In this document: in pieces, positions 1-8,708 of the stretch
Layout of the letters: each line of letters opens with the position of its first letter
How positions within the stretch are numbered: the stretch's first letter is position 1
NCBI GenBank assembly: GCA_030150045.1
Contig: JASLGM010000047.1
Location: 62,001 to 126,000 of the forward strand
DNA from: Taishania sp.
GTDB lineage: Bacteria > Bacteroidota > Bacteroidia > Flavobacteriales_D > Crocinitomicaceae
Length of the DNA: 64,000 nt
Direction of reading: 5' to 3'
The notes under the pieces: generated by a model
What the model was told of the DNA's origin: nothing
Seen by the model: the letters and a program-made list of their open reading frames with translations, nothing else
Databases searched by the model: none
Program-made: the position numbers and the translations under genes

Positions 1-330
1 GATATCCGTCCCTCCGTATACAGCTACTACGCTTACGTTTATATACTTAGCAAAATTTTGTAGGTCTTTCGCGATTTGTAGACACAATTCGCGTGTTGGG
101 CAAATAACCAACCCGTGCGGCGCTTTACGCCCTTCTTCTACTTTAGTTACTAATGGCAACCCGAATGCTGCCGTTTTCCCTGTCCCTGTTTGAGCTAAAC
201 CAACGAAATCACTTTCTTCTTTTAAAAGGTGTGGAATCGCTTCGGTTTGAATAGGAGTGGGTGTCTCAAAACCCAATTCTGTCAACGACTTCAACACCCC
301 ACTCTTTAGCCCGAGTTCTTCAAATGTCAT
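1..330 (-). CDS. DEAD-box RNA helicase, N-terminal part (runs off window start)
   Basis: Only the first 110 residues are in the window; the gene continues past base 1. The Q motif (FETPTPIQ, residues 21-28), Walker A motif I (AQTGTGKT, 46-53) and motif Ia (PTREL, 78-82) are intact and correctly spaced for an ATP-dependent DEAD-box helicase that remodels RNA duplexes, for example in ribosome assembly or cold adaptation. The start is the ATG at 328-330, preceded on the minus strand by a TACCTTTG -7 element at 352-359. The DEAD and SAT motifs and the C-terminal extension that would separate RhlE, CsdA or DbpA types lie outside the window, so the subfamily is not assigned. Confidence 0.93.
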   Translation of the reverse strand, partial: MTFEELGLKSGVLKSLTELGFETPTPIQTEAIPHLLKEESDFVGLAQTGTGKTAAFGLPLVTKVEEGRKAPHGLVICPTRELCLQIAKDLQNFAKYINVSVVAVYGGTDI

Positions 331-521
331 ACTATAAATTAAAATTGGGTGCAAAGGTACGGAGAAATTCTTGTTAATTAGTTATTTTTTTTAAGATTTA
401 ATGATTTACTAACAAGTCGACCAAGTCTTTCAAACCCTAATAAAATCAATTGATAACAAATGTTTTACATTTATCTACTGTATTTAGACCCGCCAAAAAA
501 AGTTAACTAATAAAGTTTTTT

Positions 522-1241
522 TTATATGAGCATTGTCAAGTCATCCACTCCCAAGGTTCTTGCAGCAACAAACCCCTCTGCATAGGGAACTCCAATTTTA
601 CGCCCCATCTCGGACATACGTCCTTTGATAAAATCTAAAAAATCAGGTCCAGAAATAGGTGTATTCGGTGCCGGATTATTAGGGTCATAAAACTGCGTTG
701 CGTACGCTTGTATTGCCGCTATTTTTTTTTCTACATAAGGTGTAACCTCCGTAACAAAAGTAGGCTCAACATAACGATCTTGAATGTAGTGATAAACAGT
801 TTTAGGTCGGTGTGGCAACTGCTCTATACCATCTTCATCAACAGTGTGAATCATCTTTAAACCAGAATAAAAACATGCATCTAGTAATAATGCTGCAGCT
901 CTACCATGATCTGGATGCCGGTCGAAAGGAGCATTGATTAGTATCACATCAGGTCGGGTGAATCGAATCTGCGCTATGACTTTTAACTTATTCTCTTCTG
1001 AATTTTCAAAAAAACCATCACGCATTTTCAAGTTCGTACGGTAGTGAACGCCCATAATCTCTTGAGCCAACTTCGCCTCTTCATAACGTGTTTCAATTGT
1101 ACCTCGAGACCCCAACTCACCTTGCGTCATATCAACTATCCCTACCACTTTTCCTAATGAAATCTGCTTCATTAAAGTTCCTGCTGCGGACAATTCCACA
1201 TCATCTGGATGTGCTCCAAAAGCTAAAATATCTAACTTCAT
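522..1241 (-). CDS. bshB1: Bacillithiol biosynthesis deacetylase BshB1
   Basis: This is a 239-residue LmbE/PIG-L-type zinc deacetylase. It carries the N-terminal GAHPDD metal-binding motif (His11, Asp14) and a second HPDHGRAA motif near residue 110. The length and the MKLDILAFGAHPDD start match BshB1, which removes the acetyl group from N-acetylglucosaminyl-malate to give GlcN-malate, the second step of bacillithiol synthesis. It is monocistronic in the window: the helicase upstream on the same strand has its own start, and the gene to the right diverges. A full promoter (TTG-N19-TATCTTTG) lies just upstream. The bshA and bshC partners are not in the window. Confidence 0.93.
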   Translation of the reverse strand: MKLDILAFGAHPDDVELSAAGTLMKQISLGKVVGIVDMTQGELGSRGTIETRYEEAKLAQEIMGVHYRTNLKMRDGFFENSEENKLKVIAQIRFTRPDVILINAPFDRHPDHGRAAALLLDACFYSGLKMIHTVDEDGIEQLPHRPKTVYHYIQDRYVEPTFVTEVTPYVEKKIAAIQAYATQFYDPNNPAPNTPISGPDFLDFIKGRMSEMGRKIGVPYAEGFVAARTLGVDDLTMLI

Positions 1242-1264
1242 ATACTGCGCTTTTTAGTTTGCTA

Positions 1265-1296
1265 CAAAGATAATTTTTTAATGTTTCTCCTCAAAA
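1265..1296 (-). promoter_or_regulatory. Promoter of bshB1
   Basis: On the minus strand a TTTTG -33 element (1292-1296) is followed after 19 nt by TATCTTTG (1265-1272). This is an exact match to the Bacteroidota vegetative consensus TTG-N17-23-TAnnTTTG. The predicted leader before the ATG at 1241 is about 20 nt. Confidence 0.8.
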
Positions 1297-1355
1297 TTAA
1301 TGTACATTGAGCTTCTGGTATTACTTTTGCTTCTGCATCAATAAATCTTATCACA

Positions 1356-1988
1356 ATGCGTTTTATATCTCTTCTTTTATCACTTACGCTTCCTTTAGCT
1401 ATTTTCTCACAAAAGAAATTTCAGGGTGTACTTACTTACAAAATCACCATACAAGACACTTCACTTCTTTCATTTTTTCCTATCCAAGAAATGAAAATTT
1501 ACACAAATGACACATTAATAAGAATAGAAACAGAAAGTATATTAACAGGCAAGCAGATACAAATCAAACACTTGGAAAAGAAGAAATCTCTACTATTAAT
1601 GGACACAGAAGCAGGGAAATTCGCCCTGCAAATCATTGACACAAATGATCAAAATTCAAAATACAATTGGGTAAAAGGAAAAGGGAAAACAAAAACAATG
1701 GGGCAAAAGGTGAAATATTTGACCGTTAAAAACAAGCTTTCCAATCACGAATATTCTTTTGCTTACGCCCCAAAATTAAATAGTAAATACCTGCCTGGTT
1801 TCAATCATTTCCCTGGTCTTTTAACCGATTACCTCATAGAGACCATAGATGGTATTTACCGTTACGAATTAATTAATATTGAATCAAAAAAATTGGATAA
1901 AGCACTTTTTGGAGTACCTACAACATATAAAATAATTTCAATGAATGATTTCATTGAACAATTCACGAAAGAACAAACAATTGAATAA
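1356..1988 (+). CDS. Hypothetical secreted protein (GLPGLI/DUF4412-like appearance)
   Basis: A 210-residue protein with a Sec signal peptide at residues 1-18 (hydrophobic core, cleavage after IFS-Q). The mature part is beta-rich and opens with a GVLTYKITIQD / MKIYTNDTLIRIET pattern resembling periplasmic or surface Bacteroidota proteins of the GLPGLI/DUF4412 type, but the resemblance is weak and I do not assign a function. A TACTTTTG -7 element at 1322-1329 would give a short leader. The gene lies about 100 bp before ftsK, the position where some Bacteroidota carry a LolA-type lipoprotein carrier. I cannot see LolA signatures, so that link is only a thought. Confidence 0.65.
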   Translation: MRFISLLLSLTLPLAIFSQKKFQGVLTYKITIQDTSLLSFFPIQEMKIYTNDTLIRIETESILTGKQIQIKHLEKKKSLLLMDTEAGKFALQIIDTNDQNSKYNWVKGKGKTKTMGQKVKYLTVKNKLSNHEYSFAYAPKLNSKYLPGFNHFPGLLTDYLIETIDGIYRYELINIESKKLDKALFGVPTTYKIISMNDFIEQFTKEQTIE

Positions 1989-2029
1989 GCAAACACTACT
2001 AACACTTTAATGTGCAAACTCTTTTTATT

Positions 2030-2065
2030 TTTGAAAAACTAATGTCCAAATAAACCTTATTTTCG
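2030..2065 (+). promoter_or_regulatory. Probable ftsK promoter
   Basis: TTTG at 2030-2033 is followed after 24 nt by TATTTTCG (2058-2065), a one-mismatch version of TAnnTTTG. It lies 21 nt before the ftsK ATG. The spacing is at the long edge of the consensus. Confidence 0.4.
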
Positions 2066-2086
2066 TTAAATAGACAGAATTACAGC

Positions 2087-4645
2087 ATGGCAGAAGAAAA
2101 GATTTTCAACAAACCTAAAGCCGAATCCGCAACAGCGCCTAAAAAAAGGACAACGCGTAAACCAGCAGGAGGTGAAAACAATAATAAAACTGAAAAAAGA
2201 CCCGGAAAAGGAATTAAAATCGATAAAAGAAAAATCATCATTACACTAGGAACTTTATCTTTCGTTTTTGGAGTATTATTGGTGTTTTCATTTTTCTCTT
2301 ACCTTTTCCATTGGGAAGCAGATCAAGATCGAGTTATAAATAAAGGTTTTTTTCAATTCATTTTTGAAGAGAATACAATCCCTGTAGATAATTTCCTTGG
2401 GAAATTTGGTGCTTGGTTCGCTCATCTATTTTTATACAATTGGTTTGGTTTACCATCCTTCGCATTTTGTTTCCTATTCATCATTGTCGGTTTAAGATTA
2501 GCTGTGAATTTTAATCGATTTGCAATACCTCAAACGATATTAATACTTACTGTATTTACAATTTGGGGTGCCATTTTCCTAGGTTATTTTGCGGGAGAAG
2601 TAAGCTACCTAGGTGGTAAATTTGGATATCAAGTCAACCAATGGCTTTCTTTAGCAGTTGGTAGTTTTGGTTCATTTGTTATCATTATCGCTTTGTTTTT
2701 CATTGCCATGTTAGTCGTTTTCAACATCAACCTTGCGAGTGTTATTTTCAATCTTTTCCCTTCCCGTCAATCTGACAATGATTATGACGAAGAATATGAA
2801 GAGCCTAACTTATTTACAACTAATGAAGGTAATAAACCTAAAGTAAAAGAAACTGTTGTGGCATCAGCTCCTAACACTGTTAGCGCAATGTCAAAACCAG
2901 AAATCGAAGAAGAAGAAGAAGATCTAGCTGAAATTCAACTTAGCGTTCGTACAAATGATACACCTGTAAAACCAGTAATAGAACGTCAAGAAACACAGGT
3001 TTTAGACATAACTCCCGTTATTGAAGAAGAAACACTTCAAGATTTCGAAGAAAATGGCTTCTCTGTCAATATTGCAAAAGAAGAGGAAATTGTAGATGAA
3101 TCTGATTTAGATAAATTACGTCAAGAATTTGGTGAATACGATCCAACACTTGATCTATCAAGTTACACCCTTCCTCCTATCGAATTACTAAACGATTATG
3201 GTGGAAAAGGAATAACCGTAAACAAAGCAGAATTAGAGGAAAACAAAAACAAGATCGTTGATACACTTGCCAACTACAAAATTGAAATTGCAAAAATCAA
3301 AGCAACGGTAGGTCCAACAGTTACTTTATACGAAATTGTACCCGCTCCTGGAGTACGAATATCCAAGATCAAAAACCTAGAAGATGATATTGCACTTTCC
3401 CTTTCGGCTCTTGGTATTCGTATTATTGCACCAATTCCTGGAAAAGGTACAATTGGTATTGAGGTCCCGAATAGCAAACCGGAAATGGTTTCCATGCGTG
3501 CATTGATTGCTTCTGAAAAATTCCAAACTTCAGATGCTGAATTGCCAGTAGTATTAGGTAAAACTATTACCAACGAAACCTACACATTTGATCTTACAAA
3601 AACCCCTCACCTACTAGTTGCTGGTGCAACTGGTCAAGGTAAATCCGTTGGTTTGAACGCCATTCTGGTTTCCATATTATACAAAAAGCATCCTTCGCAA
3701 GTGAAGTTTGTTTTGGTCGATCCAAAGAAAGTAGAGTTAACATTATACAACAAAATTGAACGTCATTTCTTAGCTAAATTACCAGGAGAAGCAGACGCTA
3801 TTATCACTGACACAACAAAGGTAGTGAACACCCTAAACTCCTTGTGTATTGAAATGGACCAACGTTATGAAATCTTGAAAGACGCACAATGTCGTACCAT
3901 TAAGGAATACAACGCCAAATTCATTCAACGTCGTTTGAATCCTGAAAAAGGTCATCGATTCCTTCCATACATTGTTGTTTTGATAGATGAGTTTGCCGAC
4001 TTAATTATGACAGCTGGTAAAGAAGTAGAACACCCTATTGCTCGTATTGCCCAACTTGCTCGTGCGGTAGGAATCCACCTAATTGTTGCAACTCAGCGAC
4101 CTTCCGTGAACGTAATTACGGGAATGATTAAGGCCAATTTCCCTGCCCGAATTGCTTTCCGTGTACTTTCAAAAATTGACTCCAGAACTATTCTTGACAC
4201 TTCTGGTGCAGATCAGTTGATTGGACGAGGAGACATGTTAATTTCAATGGGATCAGATTTGGTTCGTTTACAATGTGGTTTCGTAGACACTCCTGAGGTA
4301 GAAAAAATATGTGAATTTATTGGGGAACAAAGAGGTTATCCTGATGCCTTCTTATTGCCCGAATACGTGGGAGAAAATGGTGATGGTAATGCTGGAGATT
4401 TTGACGCAAATGAACTTGACCCCTTGTTTGCAGACGCAGCTAGAATCGTAGTGGGACAACAGCAAGGGTCCGCTAGTTTACTTCAACGTAAATTGAAATT
4501 AGGATACAACAGAGCTGGTCGTTTGGTTGACCAATTGGAAGGAATGGGAATTATCGGACCGTTTCAAGGTAGCAAAGCCAGGGAGGTTCTTTTTACCGAT
4601 TTGGCAGCACTCGAAGAACTATTAAATTCAAAAGGAATGATCTAA
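2087..4645 (+). CDS. ftsK: DNA translocase FtsK/SpoIIIE
   Basis: 852 residues. After a basic N-terminus (residues 1-47) there are about four membrane helices (roughly 48-215), then an acidic low-complexity linker (about 230-345), an alpha domain, and a RecA-like motor with Walker A GATGQGKS (about 512-519) and Walker B VVLIDEFADL (about 626-635). A C-terminal gamma winged-helix domain (about 785-852, with LQRKLKLGYNRAGRLVDQLE) reads chromosome polarity sequences. FtsK pumps DNA at the septum and activates XerCD dimer resolution. The linker is short compared with E. coli FtsK (about 1330 aa) but typical of Bacteroidota. Two sugar-metabolism membrane genes follow closely on the same strand and may be co-transcribed. 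Confidence 0.97.
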   Translation: MAEEKIFNKPKAESATAPKKRTTRKPAGGENNNKTEKRPGKGIKIDKRKIIITLGTLSFVFGVLLVFSFFSYLFHWEADQDRVINKGFFQFIFEENTIPVDNFLGKFGAWFAHLFLYNWFGLPSFAFCFLFIIVGLRLAVNFNRFAIPQTILILTVFTIWGAIFLGYFAGEVSYLGGKFGYQVNQWLSLAVGSFGSFVIIIALFFIAMLVVFNINLASVIFNLFPSRQSDNDYDEEYEEPNLFTTNEGNKPKVKETVVASAPNTVSAMSKPEIEEEEEDLAEIQLSVRTNDTPVKPVIERQETQVLDITPVIEEETLQDFEENGFSVNIAKEEEIVDESDLDKLRQEFGEYDPTLDLSSYTLPPIELLNDYGGKGITVNKAELEENKNKIVDTLANYKIEIAKIKATVGPTVTLYEIVPAPGVRISKIKNLEDDIALSLSALGIRIIAPIPGKGTIGIEVPNSKPEMVSMRALIASEKFQTSDAELPVVLGKTITNETYTFDLTKTPHLLVAGATGQGKSVGLNAILVSILYKKHPSQVKFVLVDPKKVELTLYNKIERHFLAKLPGEADAIITDTTKVVNTLNSLCIEMDQRYEILKDAQCRTIKEYNAKFIQRRLNPEKGHRFLPYIVVLIDEFADLIMTAGKEVEHPIARIAQLARAVGIHLIVATQRPSVNVITGMIKANFPARIAFRVLSKIDSRTILDTSGADQLIGRGDMLISMGSDLVRLQCGFVDTPEVEKICEFIGEQRGYPDAFLLPEYVGENGDGNAGDFDANELDPLFADAARIVVGQQQGSASLLQRKLKLGYNRAGRLVDQLEGMGIIGPFQGSKAREVLFTDLAALEELLNSKGMI

Positions 4646-4673
4646 TGCTTACAATTGAAATCGTACTACACTA

Positions 4674-5615
4674 ATGAAAAAAATATCGATATTAATTCCT
4701 TGCTTTAATGAAGAAGGATCTTTACCCTCCTTATACGAAGCATTGAGTCAACTGACCCAACAGTTGTCGAACTACACTTGGGAAATTTTATTCGTTAACG
4801 ACGGGAGTAAAGACAATACTCTTTCTATCCTTCAAGAGTACCACGAAAAGGATCCGCAAGTTTCTTACTTAGATCTGTCTAGGAATTTCGGTAAAGAAAA
4901 TGCAATGATGGCTGGTTTTGACTATGTTACAGGTGATTGTATGATTATTATGGATGCAGATTTACAACATCCGCCAAACCTAATCATTGAAATGTTAAAA
5001 TACTGGGAAGAAGGGTACGATGATGTATATGCTAAACGAATTCACCGTGGAAAAGAAAGCTGGTTAAGGAAACACATGTCACTACTATTTCACAATTTAC
5101 TCGGAAAAATGTCAAACATCGAAATCCCACAAAATGTGGGTGATTTTCGCTTATTGGACCGAAGTTGTATTTCAGCATTGTGTGAATTAAGAGAAGTAGA
5201 ACGATATACCAAAGGACTTTTTGCCTATATTGGTTTTAGAAAAAAAGAAATTCTTTTTACTCAAAATGATCGAATTTATGGAGAAACAAACTGGAGTTTT
5301 CGTAAACTTTTTGGACTAGCTGTCAATGGAATTACATCATTCAGTACTGTACCATTAAAACTTTCAACCTATATGGGAGTAATTGTTTCAGTTGTTTCTT
5401 TTATTTACCTCATTTTCGTTTTATTAAAAACCATCCTTTATGGTGAACCAATTCAAGGGTATCCTACAACCGTCATTTTAATTTTATTCTTAGGTGGAAT
5501 TCAACTCCTAACCATTGGAATCATTGGTGAATATTTAGGTCGAATATTTATCGAAGCAAAAAAACGTCCTCCTTACATTGTAAGAGAATACAATAAAGAA
5601 CGTAAAAGGAAATAA
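4674..5615 (+). CDS. Family 2 glycosyltransferase, GtrB/DPM1-like, membrane-anchored
   Basis: 313 residues with a cytosolic GT-A fold: nucleotide-binding start ISILIPCFNEE, VNDGS at 41-45 and a DAD metal motif at 94-96 followed by LQHPP. Two C-terminal membrane helices (about 232-255 and 266-292) end in a basic tail. This architecture is that of polyprenyl-phosphate sugar transferases (GtrB, ArnC, DPM1 types), which load glucose, mannose or an amino sugar from a nucleotide donor onto undecaprenyl phosphate. The donor sugar cannot be read from sequence. It starts 28 nt after ftsK and is followed after 21 nt by a large polytopic protein that could be the enzyme using the lipid-linked sugar. Confidence 0.9.
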   Translation: MKKISILIPCFNEEGSLPSLYEALSQLTQQLSNYTWEILFVNDGSKDNTLSILQEYHEKDPQVSYLDLSRNFGKENAMMAGFDYVTGDCMIIMDADLQHPPNLIIEMLKYWEEGYDDVYAKRIHRGKESWLRKHMSLLFHNLLGKMSNIEIPQNVGDFRLLDRSCISALCELREVERYTKGLFAYIGFRKKEILFTQNDRIYGETNWSFRKLFGLAVNGITSFSTVPLKLSTYMGVIVSVVSFIYLIFVLLKTILYGEPIQGYPTTVILILFLGGIQLLTIGIIGEYLGRIFIEAKKRPPYIVREYNKERKRK

Positions 5616-5636
5616 TAAATAAAACAACTACACTTA

Positions 5637-7931
5637 ATGGAAAAAAAATACACTAATTATCTATTGCTTTTAGGAGTTATATCTTATCTTTTTCTTTTCT
5701 ATCAAGAAGTTTTACTTTCTCCAAATGAATATTTGTTCAGCGCAACTGGAGACGGAATTAAAAACTACTTCACCTTTGTTTCACAAATAAAAGAAGATTC
5801 TAGTACCATATCTACAGCAATGAATTATCCGTATGGAGAACATTTTTTGTATTTAGATTGTCATCCAGCGCTTTCTATTATCATTCGCTACTTAGGTGTT
5901 ATTTTCCCCATAATTATTCCTCATGCAGTCGGTATTATTAACGTGATGATGATCGCTTCTATTGGCCTGTCTACTTGGTTAATTTACCTAATTCTAATGA
6001 GGTATAATGTCCGTCCTATTGTGGCCGCGTTTGCAGGTTTTGGAATAGCCGTATTAGCTCCTCAAATTTCAAGAATTACAGGGCATTACGCCCTCAGCTA
6101 CAGTTTTTTCATTCCGCTTTTATGGTACCTAACACTCCGTTTTTATGAAAGTAAACAGAAGTGGAAATGGTCTATTATCATTAGCATTGTCACCATTTAT
6201 TGGTTCTTTACACATGCTTATTTAGGTATGATTTCCTTTATGTTTCTATTCAGCTTCACACTGCTAAACGGACTTTTATCGTTTAAAGCAAGTTACGGCC
6301 GCTTATCATTTTACTTTCATCTGTTTGTTCAAGCTGTACTCCCTCTTCTGATCATGTTTGTTTACTCCAAATGGTCCGACACCCATTTGTATCGAACAGA
6401 TAATCCATATGGCTTTTTTATTGCTTCCTCACATCTAGATTCCATTATTTTTCCTAACCACCCACCTTTGAATCAATTATTCGGCTCTTACTTTGAACTA
6501 AATCAACATTGGGAAGGATGGGCGTATATTGGAATTGGAACAAGTTTATCTCTTTGTTTTAGTACGCTTTACTTTATTTATTTTCTCATACGATATAGAA
6601 AATCACCTTTTAAAACACTCGAAATTCCTATTCATCTCTTGATTGTTTTATTCGCTTCCGTTCTTATTCTTCTGTTATCGTTTGCTTTCCCTTTCACTAG
6701 GTATCCCGAATTATTAGAAACTTTCTCCGCCATCAAAAACTTTAGAGGAATTGGTCGTTTTGCTTGGGTATTCTACTATTCAAGTACCATTATTTCAATC
6801 ATTTTCATTTATAAAATTTGTAACCAATCAAGGAAAACATTTTGGACTGCAATACCTGCTTTGTTGATTTCTACGTCTTTTTTGGTTGAAGGTATTCCTT
6901 ACCATCAAAAAATTTATAACCAAATCAATCAAATGCCCAATTATTTTAATCCTAAAATGATGGATAATGATTGGAAAAAAACGATTTCTGAAATTGACTT
7001 TTCGAAGTACCAAGCTATAATCCCCTTGCCCTTTTACCACATAGGTTCAGAGGTATTTAGCAAAGAACCAAGCGATAAGAACTTGGTTATTTCAATGGTT
7101 ATGGCTTATTACAGCAACCTTCCTTTGGTTGCAAATCATTCAGGCAGAACCAGTATACAGGAAGCCAAAAATTGTATGCAAGTCATCTCTTCCACCTTCT
7201 ACGAAAAAAGCTATCAAAAAGACATTAAAGACCCACGTCCTTTTTTATTGATATACACGCATGAAGAACTCTTGGATGGAGAAAAAGATCTGCTAAATAG
7301 AGCAACGCTAATTAATAAAAACAATTCGTTTTCTACCTATGAAATAAGTGTAGACGCACTGTTCTTCAATGGAGGTACAGAAGAAATTAAAGCATTTAAT
7401 AGTAAGAAAGAAAAATTGACTAAAAAAGGTCCTTTTTTAATCGATGCTGACTCCTCCTCTTACATTTACTATAACGCACATGATAAAAAACCTTCCAAAA
7501 TTTCATTTAATGCGAATGGCTCTTTAGAAGTATTTAAAGGTAATTATACCGTACTTGGTGAATTTGAAAAAGATGCATTGAAAGACAGTACAGCATATAT
7601 TGCTTCTTTTTGGATGTACAATAACGGACGTAACTTTGGGCAAGACATCCCGGGAATTACGCTCTTTTATCAAATAAATTTCCCTGATAATCTAGTATGG
7701 GCGGAAAGAGAAACGGTCAACCTTGGATTGATTCAATTTGGAGATTGGTCGTTGGTAGAATTAAAATTCATTGCAAATTCAAATTTCCCTTCTTTGATTT
7801 GTATAAAAGGGGAAGATGATTCTCAACAAATCTTAAATATAAATGACGTCCTCATCCGACCAGCAAATGTCAACGTTTACCGTGAAGATAAAAATGGATT
7901 ATTTATGAATAATCACCGAATAAAATATTAA
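5637..7931 (+). CDS. Large polytopic membrane protein, possible GT-C-type glycosyltransferase
   Basis: 764 residues. I count about ten to twelve hydrophobic helices in residues 1-435, followed by a C-terminal soluble part of about 330 residues. The membrane part resembles GT-C-fold enzymes that transfer sugar from polyprenyl phosphate on the outer face of the inner membrane. An acidic DGIKNYF stretch in the first loop (about residues 39-45) is where such enzymes keep catalytic acids. The tail contains a beta-rich segment (about 570-740) that looks like a carbohydrate-binding or jelly-roll module. Direct adjacency to the GT2 gene supports a two-enzyme glycosylation pair, but this is inference. 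No family is recognised with certainty. Confidence 0.7.
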   Translation: MEKKYTNYLLLLGVISYLFLFYQEVLLSPNEYLFSATGDGIKNYFTFVSQIKEDSSTISTAMNYPYGEHFLYLDCHPALSIIIRYLGVIFPIIIPHAVGIINVMMIASIGLSTWLIYLILMRYNVRPIVAAFAGFGIAVLAPQISRITGHYALSYSFFIPLLWYLTLRFYESKQKWKWSIIISIVTIYWFFTHAYLGMISFMFLFSFTLLNGLLSFKASYGRLSFYFHLFVQAVLPLLIMFVYSKWSDTHLYRTDNPYGFFIASSHLDSIIFPNHPPLNQLFGSYFELNQHWEGWAYIGIGTSLSLCFSTLYFIYFLIRYRKSPFKTLEIPIHLLIVLFASVLILLLSFAFPFTRYPELLETFSAIKNFRGIGRFAWVFYYSSTIISIIFIYKICNQSRKTFWTAIPALLISTSFLVEGIPYHQKIYNQINQMPNYFNPKMMDNDWKKTISEIDFSKYQAIIPLPFYHIGSEVFSKEPSDKNLVISMVMAYYSNLPLVANHSGRTSIQEAKNCMQVISSTFYEKSYQKDIKDPRPFLLIYTHEELLDGEKDLLNRATLINKNNSFSTYEISVDALFFNGGTEEIKAFNSKKEKLTKKGPFLIDADSSSYIYYNAHDKKPSKISFNANGSLEVFKGNYTVLGEFEKDALKDSTAYIASFWMYNNGRNFGQDIPGITLFYQINFPDNLVWAERETVNLGLIQFGDWSLVELKFIANSNFPSLICIKGEDDSQQILNINDVLIRPANVNVYREDKNGLFMNNHRIKY

Positions 7932-7945
7932 TATTTCCATTATTT

Positions 7946-8045
7946 GGGCGTTCCCCTCTCCCAAAATTCCCTTTAGGGAGGGGCGGGCTATCCGCTATAT
8001 CTTTTCCACTTCGTGAAAAAAGGATGCCGCTTTTATCCCTAACGC
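7946..8045 (+). repeat. Module A repeat, copy A1
   Basis: The element starts GGGCGTTCCC and ends ATCCCTAACGC. Between them are two hairpins (a CCCTCTCCC/GGGAGGGG arm pair and an ATCTTTT/AAAAGGAT arm pair) separated by the conserved block GGGCTATCCGCT and followed by GCCGCT. The GCGTT and AACGC ends are inverted. It lies in the convergent gap 7932-8228 and is followed by a B module in the same direction. No ORF spans it. Confidence 0.85.
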
Positions 8046-8074
8046 AAAACCGCGGTAAGAACAAAATACAATCT

Positions 8075-8216
8075 GCCAGGGCGGAACGCGATAGCTAAAG
8101 GATGTGAAAACGCTGTGAATGCTAGGTTTGCACTGCGACCAAAGGAAGCACGTGCGAAACAGCTAATAAACGCGTTTTAACGCTTTTACTAAAGCGTGTA
8201 GACCGTTAAGGCAGCC
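8075..8216 (+). repeat. Module B repeat, copy B1
   Basis: It starts GCCAGGGCGGAACGCG-ATAGCTAAA, contains CACTGCGACCAAAGGAAGC followed by ACGTGCG, and ends ACTAAAGCGTGTAGACC-GTTAAGGCAGCC. Together with copy A1 it fills the convergent gap between the large membrane protein and the cupin gene (A then B, plus direction). Confidence 0.85.
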
Positions 8217-8228
8217 TAAAAAAAAGAT

Positions 8229-8705
8229 TTAATCCTGACGTTTCAAATAATCGATTTCAGTTTCTAATAAAGGAAATTTTTTAACCAACTCCTCGCGTTG
8301 AAACAACTTAAATGTTTCGAATTGAAACGCTGGCGAAACCACACAACTTACTAACGAAAAACCTGTATCTCCTCGCATTTTAGAACCAAAAATGGTTTTC
8401 TTTGTGACCAATTGTTGCGGCGAATCACTTGTATTACCAAAAGGTCCTAATGGTAAAATTTGGAAATCTCCATTTTCAGAAATACAGTAAACATCTACCG
8501 GATTTCCTTGGTGAAAAAACCACATTTCATCTTGATCGATCGCATGCCAATAAGACACTTGATTGGGCAATAAAAGGAAATAAATTACAGTCATGAACTC
8601 CTCTCCATTTTGGGTAGGAACAGAACGATAGGTCTCCACAAAAAATCCTCCTTCGGGGTGTGGAAGCATCTTTAATTGGGTAATTATCTTTTGGTAATCC
8701 GTCAT
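8229..8705 (-). CDS. Cupin domain protein (DUF985 / Cupin_5)
   Basis: 158 residues matching the DUF985 cupin family: LPHPEGGFFVETYRS near the N-terminus and the metal-pocket segment HAIDQDEMWFFHQG near residue 55, then a second beta-barrel motif with GDTGFSLVSCVVSPAF. Members are small single-domain jelly-roll proteins with unclear activity, some proposed to act on sugars. It is the third gene of a tight minus-strand operon: nitroreductase, outer membrane protein (5 nt gap), then this gene (3 nt gap). Full family length, no anomalies seen. Confidence 0.87.
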   Translation of the reverse strand: MTDYQKIITQLKMLPHPEGGFFVETYRSVPTQNGEEFMTVIYFLLLPNQVSYWHAIDQDEMWFFHQGNPVDVYCISENGDFQILPLGPFGNTSDSPQQLVTKKTIFGSKMRGDTGFSLVSCVVSPAFQFETFKLFQREELVKKFPLLETEIDYLKRQD

Positions 8706-8708
8706 GTA

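Noticed and set aside
7932..8228. CRISPR array or insertion sequence as explanation of the repeats
   Set aside because: Copies are kilobases apart, not regularly spaced, with variable arms; no cas gene, transposase or perfect terminal repeats with target-site duplications is visible.
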